From the NCBI RefSeq assembly GCF_037892605.1, contig NZ_JBBKTU010000001.1, positions 3,410,001 to 3,474,000 on the forward strand: a DNA stretch of 64,000 nucleotides, written 5' to 3'. The stretch is from Lacibacter sp. H407. Its GTDB lineage: Bacteria > Bacteroidota > Bacteroidia > Chitinophagales > Chitinophagaceae. Every line of letters starts with the position of its first letter. Position 1 is the stretch's first letter. The position numbers and the translations under genes were made by a program. Positions 38,066-47,495 of the stretch are shown here, piece by piece. Under the pieces are notes generated by a model, which was given only the letters and a program-made list of their open reading frames with translations, was not told where the DNA came from and did no database searches.

Positions 38066-38860
38066 TTATTTGTTCCGGTACACGATTAACCCCGGTGCAC
38101 GTAAACCCGTAGCGCCAACAAAACCTTTTGCGACAAGTGTAGCCGACATTTTATTGGCGGTGGTTACACTCAATGCAGTACCGATCACCGTATTGGTACC
38201 AGCCCATTTGATCTTGAATTGATTGGATGTGGTAGCTGCGGTAACACGTTTTAATTCAATGAACGGAGTAGCTCCTTTGAACCTGACATTTGAAAAGATC
38301 AAAGAATCAGTTGTATATGTATACACATCGATCGCCGGAGTTGCGCCTGGAGGGTTTGGAATGAGATTCACAAAACGGATACGATACGATGTATCGTTTT
38401 GTGGAATTTTGATATCATCTTCCAATACCAGAAAGCGATCACTTCTGCGTAATGAATCACAAAGGAACATACTGTAATATTTTTGCGATTCAAATGCAAC
38501 AGGGGTTTGACGGAACAAAAAGGAATCCCTTGTAACAGCAGGTGGGGTGCCCAATGAAAGATTCACATCCAGATATCTTTTCGTTTTTGATTTTGAGATC
38601 AAATAATATTCCGGTGCAGCAGGAAAAGTTGAACCCACAGCAGTAGGCACACCTGTAAGTAATTCGCCGTTGTAAATAAACCGAAACGCAGCACTTGTTT
38701 GTCCTGAAAATGAAGGCTGCGCATAAGGATACGCATTCACAATTTTTACAAACGAATGCAGTTCGGAAGTTCCGGCCGTATAGCTGGCATTATAATCAGC
38801 CTCTTTTTCGCAAGAGAGCTGAACAAATGCAGCAGACAATATGATGAGTAATTTTTTCAT
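38066..38860 (-). CDS. Lipoprotein, DUF4397-like, third gene of the SusCD operon
   Basis: A 264-residue lipoprotein: signal MKKLLIILSAAFVQLSC with lipobox Cys17. The body contains two similar beta-sandwich stretches (FVKIVNAYPYAQPSFSG and IRFVNLIPNPPGATPAIDVY), the pattern I associate with DUF4397 domains. It begins 25 bp after susD on the same strand, so it is probably a surface lipoprotein that helps the SusCD importer bind its ligand; that role is inferred from position. Ends at a strong terminator. Confidence 0.72.
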   Translation of the reverse strand: MKKLLIILSAAFVQLSCEKEADYNASYTAGTSELHSFVKIVNAYPYAQPSFSGQTSAAFRFIYNGELLTGVPTAVGSTFPAAPEYYLISKSKTKRYLDVNLSLGTPPAVTRDSFLFRQTPVAFESQKYYSMFLCDSLRRSDRFLVLEDDIKIPQNDTSYRIRFVNLIPNPPGATPAIDVYTYTTDSLIFSNVRFKGATPFIELKRVTAATTSNQFKIKWAGTNTVIGTALSVTTANKMSATLVAKGFVGATGLRAPGLIVYRNK

Positions 38861-38885
38861 TAAAAACTATTTAGTAGATCAGGAA

Positions 38886-40541
38886 TTAAGGTTTAGAGAA
38901 CCAAACTTCTTTGGTATGCCAGTCGAGTTGATCAGCACCCAAGCGTTTTAATTCCTCAATGTTCCAAACATATTCAGAATTAAAGCGGTAACGAACCCGA
39001 TATACCAACGCACCGTTGTTATCGGGCCACAATACAGTACCGGATGGAGGGGTGAAGTCACGATATACTTGCTGGCCGTTACGCTGATCGGTATAATGAT
39101 AACGACGCATATCTACCCATGTTTCGAGGGCACCATGTCCAAAAAGCGCAATGTATTTCTGCAACATAATATGTGAAAGTGTGAGATCATTTGCAGAAGA
39201 CGGCACAACAGCGGTATTGGCGAGAAATGCATCTCTTACTGCTGGCGTAATAACATTGCTTGTCGGTACTCCTGCTGAGTAATCTGTCCGCAATAAATCA
39301 AAGTTCAGTTCAATAGCCTTACGGTAAGCTGTAAGCGCAGTTCCTTTATCATTTTTCAAAAAGGCCGCTTCCGCTTTCATGAATTGTACTTCACTGGCTG
39401 TAATAACAGGGATCGGGCTTGCGTTTCTGAAAATGTAACGGGCACGTGCATCGCTGAGAGGCGGCACCAACGAATCATAACGGGCACCCCAAAAACTTTC
39501 CGGACGATCGGCGGTATTTGTGATCGCAGTAACACCTGCATTCAGTGGTATTCCATTGAATTGCTCACTTTGTGACGAACGAATGAGGTACCATTTACGA
39601 GGATCATCAACACCCGCAAACGCTGTGTTGCTTCCTTTTAACAGGTTGGTAAAAAAAGCACTTTGGCGGATGGCAAAACCAGTTCCGAGGTTGTTGCGGA
39701 GCGGTCCCCAAAAACTATTATCAGCAGAAAGACCGGGGGTTGCCTGGAATCTGATTGTAGCGTTTTCGCTATTCGTTGCAATGGCACGATCAGCATAATA
39801 GATAACCGAGTCCGGTTTGTATTCAGCTTTGTTACTTAAATGGTGGTAGGAGCGGGCTAGAATTGCGTACACAAATTTTTTCCATTTGTTTACATCGCCG
39901 TTGTATAAAAAAGCATCTCCAACCGCAAGATTTTGTTGGCTTACACCACCGCCCGTTTTGTCAAGATTTCCCAACGCTTTAAAACATAGCTCTCTTACAT
40001 ATTTGTAAACGTCTTCTTCTTTATCGAACGTAAACGTAAGGAGGTTTGTATTCAAGGCATCTTTTAAAATTACTTCACCATGATAGTCTGTAAGCTGTAA
40101 CCAGCTCCATGCAAAAATTGCCTGGCCCACACCTACGTAATCCCATTTTTCTTCTTCCTCCGCCCATTGCATCATTCGCATACAGTTCTGCCCGATATCA
40201 TAATAATGGGTCCGCCAGATGGAACCTGCATTATCGCTTCCATCTACTACACCACCCATACGCTCATACGTGGTGCTTGAGTTGCGTGTAGCACTTACAG
40301 TGTAGCTTGCAAAACTTTGGATATACATAGATATAAAACGGGCATCACTCATCACTCCATGCCCTGCACTGTTACCTACCATCGATGAAATAATTGGTGG
40401 TAATAATGTTTCAACCGGCACTTTTACAGGGGCATTTGGGTTGAGATAAGCCTCGTCAATTTTTTTATTGCAGGAAGCATTGATACCTGAAATAAACAGA
40501 AGCGTTACAGCTATTTTATTGATTGATTTCATTTGATTCAT
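38886..40541 (-). CDS. SusD/RagB-like nutrient-binding outer-membrane lipoprotein
   Basis: A 551-residue SusD-like protein of the SusD_like_2 type. The N-terminus (Met4 may be the true start) is a lipoprotein signal ending INASC, followed by the TPR-rich helical core (ILARSYHHLSNKAEYKPDSV; AIFAWSWLQLTDYHGEV) and a C-terminal segment ending HTKEVWFSKP. SusD proteins cap the SusC barrel on the cell surface and capture glycans or peptides. The gene starts 10 bp after susC. No glycosidase is next to the operon, so glycan specificity is not supported; peptide uptake is possible. Confidence 0.9.
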   Translation of the reverse strand: MNQMKSINKIAVTLLFISGINASCNKKIDEAYLNPNAPVKVPVETLLPPIISSMVGNSAGHGVMSDARFISMYIQSFASYTVSATRNSSTTYERMGGVVDGSDNAGSIWRTHYYDIGQNCMRMMQWAEEEEKWDYVGVGQAIFAWSWLQLTDYHGEVILKDALNTNLLTFTFDKEEDVYKYVRELCFKALGNLDKTGGGVSQQNLAVGDAFLYNGDVNKWKKFVYAILARSYHHLSNKAEYKPDSVIYYADRAIATNSENATIRFQATPGLSADNSFWGPLRNNLGTGFAIRQSAFFTNLLKGSNTAFAGVDDPRKWYLIRSSQSEQFNGIPLNAGVTAITNTADRPESFWGARYDSLVPPLSDARARYIFRNASPIPVITASEVQFMKAEAAFLKNDKGTALTAYRKAIELNFDLLRTDYSAGVPTSNVITPAVRDAFLANTAVVPSSANDLTLSHIMLQKYIALFGHGALETWVDMRRYHYTDQRNGQQVYRDFTPPSGTVLWPDNNGALVYRVRYRFNSEYVWNIEELKRLGADQLDWHTKEVWFSKP

Positions 40542-40551
40542 TTTTCAGGGA

Positions 40552-43500
40552 TTAAAAAGAAGTTCTGATTCCGACGTTTACACTTACGGGAACAGCGATG
40601 TTACCAAAGTCGAAACCTGATGCCCCTACACCTCTGGTGCCGGCAGTATTCCCATTCACTGCAGGATCGGCACCACTGTAATTGGTAATAAGGATAAGAT
40701 CATTGCATGTTACAAAAGCGCTTAGTGTTTTTAATACCTTTTGTTTACTGATCATGCTGCTGAAATTATAGGAGAGGGTAATGTCTCTCAAACGCAACCA
40801 GTTGATGTTTTTTTCAATAAACTCTTCTTCCGGCATGGCGGTAAAATAGCTTTGTGAAAAGAACGGTGTAACAGCGATTGTATTCCTTGTTGGATTAGCT
40901 GTGTTTTGCAAACCATCCTGTAATACACCTTCGATAACTCGTGGTGTAAATCGATCGGCCGTTTTCAAACTGCGTCCTTGCAAGGTGAGGAACATATTGG
41001 TGCCGTTAAAAATATCACCACCTCTGCGCATATCCCATAACATCGTTAAAGAGAAATTTTTGTAGCGAAAACTATTATTAATTCCCAAGGTGTAATCCGG
41101 ATTCCGATCTCCTTTTACTTTGAAAGCAGATTCGATGACAGGCAAACCGGTGGTAGGATTAATAAGAATCTGTCCGGCATTGTTCCGAAGGTAACCATAT
41201 GATGTAATTGAGGTAGTAGGTCCCCCTTTGATTAAACCACCACGTGCATTGCCATACAACCATGTATCAGACACGTAAAACTCGGGAACATTGGCGGGTA
41301 AACTCAATACTTCATTTCGCATCCGGTTGAAATTTAGCCCAAGGTTCCAACGAAAATTCTGCGTTTGAACGGGTGTAATATTCGCTGCAACTTCAACACC
41401 GGTGTTGCGGGTAGAGCCAACATTCAATGTATTTAACACAAAGCCGGTGCCATAACTGGAACGAAATCCTTCAACGATCTGATCTGTATTCAATGTGTTA
41501 TAATAGGTAATGTCAAGGTTCAGCCTGCTTTTGAACAATCGAAGTTCAGTACCTATTTCATAGGTCTGTTGTTTTTCCGGAACTAAGAATGGGTTCAGGT
41601 TTGAAAATCCATAAGCAAAACCATTTCCGCTGTTTCGTACATTTTGAAAAACAGACTGGTTGCTGTATGCGCCGTTCAAACGGGCAGTAAAGGCAAGGGA
41701 AGTACGCAGCTTCCAATAGTTGAGAATTTCGCTCTTTTTCAGTGATGGAAAGATATCGCTCATGATTAGTGATAAGCTTGCTCCGGGATAGTTGTAGTAA
41801 CGACTTTCTTTAGGAAGGGTTGAGGCTGCTTCAAAACGGTGCGTGTAGCTGAGAAATGCAAGATTTTTATAGCTAATGGCCGCCTCTCCGAAATAAGCTA
41901 TTTGGCGAACAATTACCTGATTATACTCACCCAGGTTGTTTCTGTTTAAACGGATACGTGTCAGAGGGTCTGTATTAGAGCTGTCTCTGCGGGTAGAATT
42001 TTCAAGGCGGGTGCCATATACTGCAAACATTTCTGTTTTATAATCCTGCCACATGGTTCCCAACATCAAGCGACCACTAAAGGCCCCAATTGTTTTTTTG
42101 AATGTAGCGTTGATCGTATGATTATACCCAAAATATCTTCTATAAAAATTATCTAACTGTCCACCTTGAGTGGCAGTTGTTAAAAACGATTGCTTATGTA
42201 CTAAACGTGAACCCTCTGTTTGATAGGTGTCGTAACCAAAACGTCCCTGCAAACTTATCCATGGGGCAGGGTTAATGTTGATACCTAACGTATATGTATA
42301 CCTGTTCGTAACATCCTGTGAGTTTACATACTTTGCGTTCCATAGAGGGTTGTCAATTTCAAGTAGTGGATCAGTAGCATAAGCCAATAACTTATTCCCG
42401 TTTCCATCTTCGATATTAGTTAAATCGAGTTCGTAAGGCCAGCGTAAAAGATTTAACAAGTAACTATTCGCACTTCGAAGTGGGCGTTTAAATTCGGTGC
42501 GTGCAAATGAAAAAGACGGTGTTACATCGATATATTTTCCGATTTTGGTGGTGTTACTGATCCTTGCATTGTATCGCTTATACTCATTATAAGGAACTGT
42601 TCCCTGAATATCATTTAAACTGCCACTAACTCTGAAGGAATAGTTTTTTTGACCAAATGCCAGACTCAGATTATGTGTTTGTGATACACCCGTTCTAAAA
42701 AACTTATCAATATTGTCATAAATTGAAGCCGTGCTTGGGTTTGGGTTTGGCGGCCCGAAATAAGTGAATGTTCGTTGCGGAGTACCGGCAGAACCACTCA
42801 TAAAATTGTCTGTAACACTCGGTATACGTGTAATTTCAGAAAAGCGGACGCTGTTATCGTAATTAATATCCAGCTTTTTCCCAGTCGAGGCTTTTTTTGT
42901 TGTGATGATAATCGCACCTGAACTGGCCTGGCTTCCATACAATGCAGTTGCTTCAGGTCCTTTCAAAACAGTGATCGATTCTATGTCATTCGGGTTGATA
43001 TCAGCGATACGATTGGTATAATCGTTATCCCGGTTAGGACGATCAAATGCAAGGCCTACAGTTCCAGCTCCACCACTTTCATTGATTGTTTGATTGTCCA
43101 TGATGATACCATCAACTACAAACAACGGTTCATTACTCAATGCCATCGAGTTAAAACCTCTGATAACAATAGAAGAGGAGGCACCTGCTATCCCATTGGT
43201 AGGAGTAACCGTGATACCAGCAATACGTCCCTGTAAAGAGTTTACAAAGTTTTCCCGTTGTGTTTCCTGAATTTCTTTTCCGGTAACACCTTGGGTTGAA
43301 TAACCAAGTTCACGTGGGTTACGTTTAATGTCCATAGCTGTAACAACTACTTCGCTTAACTGTTGCTTGTCGGCCGTTTCAACCAGGTTTAAATTTACAC
43401 TTGTGTTGTCTCCAACAGTTACTTCTACACTTTTGTAACCAAGAAATGAGAATACAAGTGTTTGTCCTTTGTTTGCTCTGATTGTAAAAGCACCGGTTGT

Positions 43501-43671
43501 AGAGGTTGTGGTGCCAATTCTGCTTCCTTTTATTCGAACAGATACGCCTGGAAGTGGGGCGTTGTCGGCAGCATCCCGAATTACTCCTGTAATCGTTTGC
43601 TCCTGGGCAAATGCTGTAAGGCAAAGAAAAATACACAGGCTCGCCATAAGCAAGCGTTTTAATTTTCTCAT
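40552..43671 (-). CDS. SusC/RagA family TonB-linked outer-membrane transporter
   Basis: A 1039-residue TonB-dependent importer. Signal peptide (MRKLKRLLMASLCIFLCLTAFAQ), carboxypeptidase-like domain with GVIRDAADNAPLPGVSVRIKG, the SusC signature VVVTAMDIKRNPRELGYS, plug with GRIAGITVTPTNGIAGASSS and VLKGPEATALYGSQASSGAI, then a 22-strand-type barrel. The frame opens at 43725, but Met19 (43671) or Met17 (43677) starts the signal peptide. With susD and the lipoprotein gene it forms one minus-strand operon. A candidate promoter, TTTG then taatttg, lies 23-50 bp upstream. Confidence 0.93.
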   Translation of the reverse strand: MRKLKRLLMASLCIFLCLTAFAQEQTITGVIRDAADNAPLPGVSVRIKGSRIGTTTSTTGAFTIRANKGQTLVFSFLGYKSVEVTVGDNTSVNLNLVETADKQQLSEVVVTAMDIKRNPRELGYSTQGVTGKEIQETQRENFVNSLQGRIAGITVTPTNGIAGASSSIVIRGFNSMALSNEPLFVVDGIIMDNQTINESGGAGTVGLAFDRPNRDNDYTNRIADINPNDIESITVLKGPEATALYGSQASSGAIIITTKKASTGKKLDINYDNSVRFSEITRIPSVTDNFMSGSAGTPQRTFTYFGPPNPNPSTASIYDNIDKFFRTGVSQTHNLSLAFGQKNYSFRVSGSLNDIQGTVPYNEYKRYNARISNTTKIGKYIDVTPSFSFARTEFKRPLRSANSYLLNLLRWPYELDLTNIEDGNGNKLLAYATDPLLEIDNPLWNAKYVNSQDVTNRYTYTLGININPAPWISLQGRFGYDTYQTEGSRLVHKQSFLTTATQGGQLDNFYRRYFGYNHTINATFKKTIGAFSGRLMLGTMWQDYKTEMFAVYGTRLENSTRRDSSNTDPLTRIRLNRNNLGEYNQVIVRQIAYFGEAAISYKNLAFLSYTHRFEAASTLPKESRYYNYPGASLSLIMSDIFPSLKKSEILNYWKLRTSLAFTARLNGAYSNQSVFQNVRNSGNGFAYGFSNLNPFLVPEKQQTYEIGTELRLFKSRLNLDITYYNTLNTDQIVEGFRSSYGTGFVLNTLNVGSTRNTGVEVAANITPVQTQNFRWNLGLNFNRMRNEVLSLPANVPEFYVSDTWLYGNARGGLIKGGPTTSITSYGYLRNNAGQILINPTTGLPVIESAFKVKGDRNPDYTLGINNSFRYKNFSLTMLWDMRRGGDIFNGTNMFLTLQGRSLKTADRFTPRVIEGVLQDGLQNTANPTRNTIAVTPFFSQSYFTAMPEEEFIEKNINWLRLRDITLSYNFSSMISKQKVLKTLSAFVTCNDLILITNYSGADPAVNGNTAGTRGVGASGFDFGNIAVPVSVNVGIRTSF

Positions 43672-43693
43672 AATCATTATAAGTTTGGTAACC

Positions 43694-43719
43694 CAAATTA
43701 GGAAAATTATGATTACAAA
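43694..43719 (-). promoter_or_regulatory. Candidate promoter of the susCD operon
   Basis: On the minus strand TTTG (43719-43716), 15 bp, then taatttg (43700-43694), a TAnnTTTG-like element one base short, about 23 bp before the ATG at 43671. Confidence 0.4.
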
Positions 43720-43939
43720 AAACAATGCAGGGCGTCAAAAACGCAAAAAACCTGCAAATACATGCAGTTTTTTTTGAGGTCAACGGCAGAAAACAGCATT
43801 GATGATTTGATTAAGATGCATATTCTGGCAAAATTGTAAGAACTGGACAAATGCCCCGACGGCCATGAATTTCGCCGTTTTTCTACGATTAATATTACCT
43901 TCCGAGCGGATAGCAAATACCTTAAGGATATCTGTAATC
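43720..43939. other. Intergenic region between susC and the CDF gene
   Basis: Divergent control region. It includes ctgca/tgcag flanked by A6 and T8 at 43745-43775, a small symmetrical hairpin that could end transcription in either direction. No gene is seen; the frame open from 43865 is a 5' extension of the CDF gene. Confidence 0.3.
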
Positions 43940-44935
43940 ATGAGCCATTTTAAAAATCGAGACCTTTTCTACATCCGCCTGTCCTTCATTCTCAGTACCG
44001 TTATTTGTGCTGTAAAATTTGTAGCGTGGTTTGTAACGGGTTCGCTGGTGATCTTGAGTGATGCCTTGGAGTCCATTATTAATGTGGTGGCTTCTGCTTT
44101 TGCATGGTACAGTATTTATTTATCCAACAAACCCAAAGACAGGGAGCATCCTTATGGTCATGGGAAGATCGAGTTTTTCTCCATCGGCTTTGAAGGGGCG
44201 ATGATTCTTATTGCGGGCTTCGGCATTCTGATCCAGGCCATTCTTTTTTTCTTCAACCCAACACCGGTACAGCAACTCACCACCGGTTTATGGTTAACAC
44301 TGGCAGGTGGAGCCGCTAATTTTTTACTGGGTTATTTTTTATTACAAAAAGGAAAACAGCACAACAGCCTTACACTGCAGGGAAATGGAAAACATATTTT
44401 AAGCGACAGTTACACCAGCATAGGTGTGTTGCTGGCCATTGTGTTGATCATGTTAACGGGTTATCAGTGGATCGATCCATTTGCATCGGTGATCGCTGCT
44501 GCTATTATAATTTTCACAGGATTTAAATTGATGCGTAAATCGGTGCAGGGTCTGATGGATGAAGTGGATATGAAAATTGTGGATGAGCTGGTTGAAATTC
44601 TGAAAGAACAACGACATGCAAACTGGATCGATATGCACAATCTGCGTGTGCAGCAGTATGGCAATTATTATCATGTTGATTGCCATGTAACCATGCCATA
44701 TTATTTTTCACTGGAAGAAGTGCATGAAGAAATCACCAGTCTTGATAAACTGCTGAATTCAAAATTCCAAAAAGGTACGATTGAGTTTTTTATTCATACC
44801 GACCCATGTATCTCATCAAGCTGTGCACATTGCCAGTTGACGGATTGCAAAGTGCGAAAGCATCCCTTTCAACATACCATTGAGTGGAGCCGTGAAAATT
44901 TATTGCCGAATCGCAAACATGGATTCGCTGATTAA
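43940..44935 (+). CDS. Cation diffusion facilitator family transporter with Cys-rich tail
   Basis: A 331-residue inner-membrane CDF exporter for divalent metals. About six hydrophobic helices; helix 2 carries SDALESIINVVAS and helix 5 HILSDSYTSIG with the H-x3-D metal-site pattern. The cytoplasmic domain (after MDEVDMKIVDEL) is the usual ferredoxin-like fold. An extra C-terminal cluster C-x4-C-x2-C-x4-C follows FIHTDP, which may bind a metal and sense load (inference). Met26 of the open frame (43940) is the natural start. It converges on a serine hydrolase gene. Metal specificity is not evident from sequence. Confidence 0.87.
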   Translation: MSHFKNRDLFYIRLSFILSTVICAVKFVAWFVTGSLVILSDALESIINVVASAFAWYSIYLSNKPKDREHPYGHGKIEFFSIGFEGAMILIAGFGILIQAILFFFNPTPVQQLTTGLWLTLAGGAANFLLGYFLLQKGKQHNSLTLQGNGKHILSDSYTSIGVLLAIVLIMLTGYQWIDPFASVIAAAIIIFTGFKLMRKSVQGLMDEVDMKIVDELVEILKEQRHANWIDMHNLRVQQYGNYYHVDCHVTMPYYFSLEEVHEEITSLDKLLNSKFQKGTIEFFIHTDPCISSSCAHCQLTDCKVRKHPFQHTIEWSRENLLPNRKHGFAD

Positions 44936-44944
44936 CAGCCGCAT

Positions 44945-46105
44945 TTATTCTTCTTCTTCGTAACTGAACTTGAGTGGCGACAGTGCTTCGATCAACGGCT
45001 TCACACGGTAAATATTCCGGTTCATTTTATTGCCCAGTATAATGATCGTTAATGAATCGGGCAGTACACGATAGAAGGTTGAATTGTTGCCATGCCACCA
45101 TCCATTATGATAAATGATTTTTTTATCGTTTGCCAAAGTGTACATGCGCCAACCTAATCCGTAGTTATGAATACCGGGCTTTTCAAAACTATATGGTTGA
45201 AATGCAGAATCGAGTGTTGATTGTTTAAAAAGCTTATTACCATACAGCGCCTGATCCCATTTCAACAGATCGGTAACAGTGCTGTAAATATTCTTATCGC
45301 CATAGGTAACATCGAGCCATGTAAATGCTTCCTGTACGCCATTCCACATATACGATGGCGTAACGGTTGCCGAATCATTTCGATTGAATACTTTGGTGCT
45401 CGTCATTTGCAAAGGGGTGAAAAATACTTCCTGCAAATAATCTCCATACAATTTTCCTGATACACGTTCAATGATGAGTGCCAGTAATACAAAGTTTGTA
45501 TTGGAATAATTGAATCGTCTGTTGGCAGGATTTTGTAAGGAAGGTTTGTAGGCGATCAACGTTTGCAACACATCTTCATTGGTAATTTTTATTTTCTTAT
45601 CCCACTTTACATCTTCTAAATAATAAGCATAGTTTGGTAAACCACTCCGCTGACTTAACAATGTTTTTACCGTCATTCCTTCATAGGGAAATTGCGGAAA
45701 GAATTTTTGAAGTGAATCGTTGATGTTCAATTTGCCTTCTTCTGCCAACTTCAGAATTGCCATGGCAGTAAATGTTTTAGTAGTAGAGGCAATATGAAAC
45801 GGGGTTGCGGCGGTAATGGTATCCTTGCCTTTCAATCGTTCAACACCATTGTATGCTTCAAAAACGATCTGGCCTTTTTTTGCAACCAACATGGCACCAT
45901 TAAAACCGGTGCGTTTGAGTGAAGAGTCGTAAAAATCTTCTGCAATATCATGGTATCGGTCTGCCTCAGCTTTGGATAATGGATTCACAATGGCAGCATC
46001 ATTTTCAGCTTCGGTTGTTTTCTTTTTTGCTGATGACGCACCGCATCCTGAAAGGAGCACAAGTGCTGTTATATAAAAGAACGTTCGTTTTCTTACAAAT
46101 ATCAT
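44945..46105 (-). CDS. Class C beta-lactamase-like serine hydrolase lipoprotein
   Basis: A 386-residue lipoprotein (signal ending LLSGC, Cys21) with the penicillin-binding-protein / class C beta-lactamase fold. Nucleophile motif S-x-x-K is Ser107-Thr-Thr-Lys110, Y-x-N is Tyr200-Ser-Asn202, and HNGWWHG near the C-terminus fills the KTG-equivalent position. Such proteins are usually esterases or D,D-peptidases, not antibiotic resistance enzymes. It stands alone, convergent with the CDF gene (nine bp between stops) and divergent from serA. Confidence 0.88.
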   Translation of the reverse strand: MIFVRKRTFFYITALVLLSGCGASSAKKKTTEAENDAAIVNPLSKAEADRYHDIAEDFYDSSLKRTGFNGAMLVAKKGQIVFEAYNGVERLKGKDTITAATPFHIASTTKTFTAMAILKLAEEGKLNINDSLQKFFPQFPYEGMTVKTLLSQRSGLPNYAYYLEDVKWDKKIKITNEDVLQTLIAYKPSLQNPANRRFNYSNTNFVLLALIIERVSGKLYGDYLQEVFFTPLQMTSTKVFNRNDSATVTPSYMWNGVQEAFTWLDVTYGDKNIYSTVTDLLKWDQALYGNKLFKQSTLDSAFQPYSFEKPGIHNYGLGWRMYTLANDKKIIYHNGWWHGNNSTFYRVLPDSLTIIILGNKMNRNIYRVKPLIEALSPLKFSYEEEE

Positions 46106-46205
46106 GCTTCCGGTTTTTCGTTCAATTCGTTTTAATAATTACGGGTTATTGACAGTCGGCTGTTGAAAATTTACAAACAACACATTCTATTGATGTTTGG
46201 TGGAC

Positions 46206-46213
46206 TATCTTTG
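46206..46213 (+). promoter_or_regulatory. Perfect -7 element TAnnTTTG upstream of serA
   Basis: tatctttg matches the consensus exactly, 32 bp before the ATG at 46246. No -33 element at a normal distance is obvious. Confidence 0.5.
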
Positions 46214-46245
46214 CGCTGCAAAATAAGCAAATCATACTTACGACC

Positions 46246-47484
46246 ATGACAGAAAAAAAGACCACCAGTTATCCCAAAGAAAAGATCAATATCCTGTTGC
46301 TCGAAAATATCAGTGAAACGGCGGTGCAAAATATTAAAGACAGTGGCTATGCCAGTGTTAAAAAACTCGGCGGTGCATTAAGCGAAGAAGAATTGATCAA
46401 AGAGATCAAAGATGTACACCTGCTGGGCATTCGCTCTAAAACACAGATCACACAAAAGGTGCTGGATGCTGCAAATAAATTACAGGCCATTGGTTGTTTT
46501 TGTATTGGTGTTAATCAGGTGAATTTAAAAGCTGCCACTACCAAAGGTGTTGTAGTAATGAATGCTCCTTACAGTAACACCAGAAGCGTGGCGGAATTGG
46601 TGATTGGCTTAAGTATTTTACTCATCCGCAGAATTATTGATAAAAACAAAGCAGCACACGAAGGCATCTGGAACAAAGATGCAAAAGGCAGCTACGAATT
46701 ACGTGGAAAAACATTGGGCATTATCGGTTATGGAAATATCGGCAGTCAGGTGAGTGTATTGGCTGAATCGTTGGGTATGAAAGTGATCTATTACGATGTG
46801 GTAACTAAACTGCCATTGGGTAATGCTGAACAATACAAACATTTGAAAGATGTGTTGGGTAAAGCAGATGTAGTAACGCTGCATGTACCCGAAACCAATC
46901 AAACAAAAAATCTCATCAATAAAACAACGCTGAAGCAATTTAAAAAAGGTGCCATACTCCTCAACTATGCAAGAGGCGAAGTGGTTGACCTTGATGCATT
47001 GCGACAGGCATTACTTGATAAACATTTATCAGGTGCAGCCATTGATGTGTTTCCATGGGAGCCCGAAAAAAACGGGGATCGTTTTCAAACACCATTGCAG
47101 GATCTTCCCAATGTAATTCTTACGCCACATATTGGTGGAAGTACGGAAGAAGCGCAGCAAAATATTGGTGAAGATGTAAGTAATAAACTGGTGCAGTATC
47201 TGGAGCGTGGTATCACCATTGGTTCACACACTGTTCCTGAACTGGCATTGCCGATGCAGGAAGGAACACACCGCATTCTGCACATTCATAAAAACGTACC
47301 CGGTGTGTTAAGCCAGATCAATACACAGCTCAGCAAGCACAACATTAACATTGTGGGACAGTATTTAAAAACCAACGACCAGATCGGGTACGTGGTCCTG
47401 GATGTAGATCGTGGTCTTTCAAAAAAAGCCGTGCAATTGTTGAAAGAAGTGAAAGAAACGATTAAGGTGCGGATTGTGTATTAA
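46246..47484 (+). CDS. serA: D-3-phosphoglycerate dehydrogenase
   Basis: First enzyme of serine synthesis, oxidising 3-phosphoglycerate with NAD. The 412 residues match the ACT-domain type. Dinucleotide-binding loop LGIIGYGNIGSQ, catalytic region LLNYARGEVVD, and HIGGSTEEAQ with His295. The C-terminal ACT domain (HKNVPGVLSQINTQLSKHNI) implies feedback by serine or a related amino acid. Two unrelated genes, a TPR-AAA+ ATPase and a TPR membrane protein, follow within 12 and 15 bp, so they are probably co-transcribed. Confidence 0.96.
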   Translation: MTEKKTTSYPKEKINILLLENISETAVQNIKDSGYASVKKLGGALSEEELIKEIKDVHLLGIRSKTQITQKVLDAANKLQAIGCFCIGVNQVNLKAATTKGVVVMNAPYSNTRSVAELVIGLSILLIRRIIDKNKAAHEGIWNKDAKGSYELRGKTLGIIGYGNIGSQVSVLAESLGMKVIYYDVVTKLPLGNAEQYKHLKDVLGKADVVTLHVPETNQTKNLINKTTLKQFKKGAILLNYARGEVVDLDALRQALLDKHLSGAAIDVFPWEPEKNGDRFQTPLQDLPNVILTPHIGGSTEEAQQNIGEDVSNKLVQYLERGITIGSHTVPELALPMQEGTHRILHIHKNVPGVLSQINTQLSKHNINIVGQYLKTNDQIGYVVLDVDRGLSKKAVQLLKEVKETIKVRIVY

Positions 47485-47495
47485 ATTCGTGGCCT

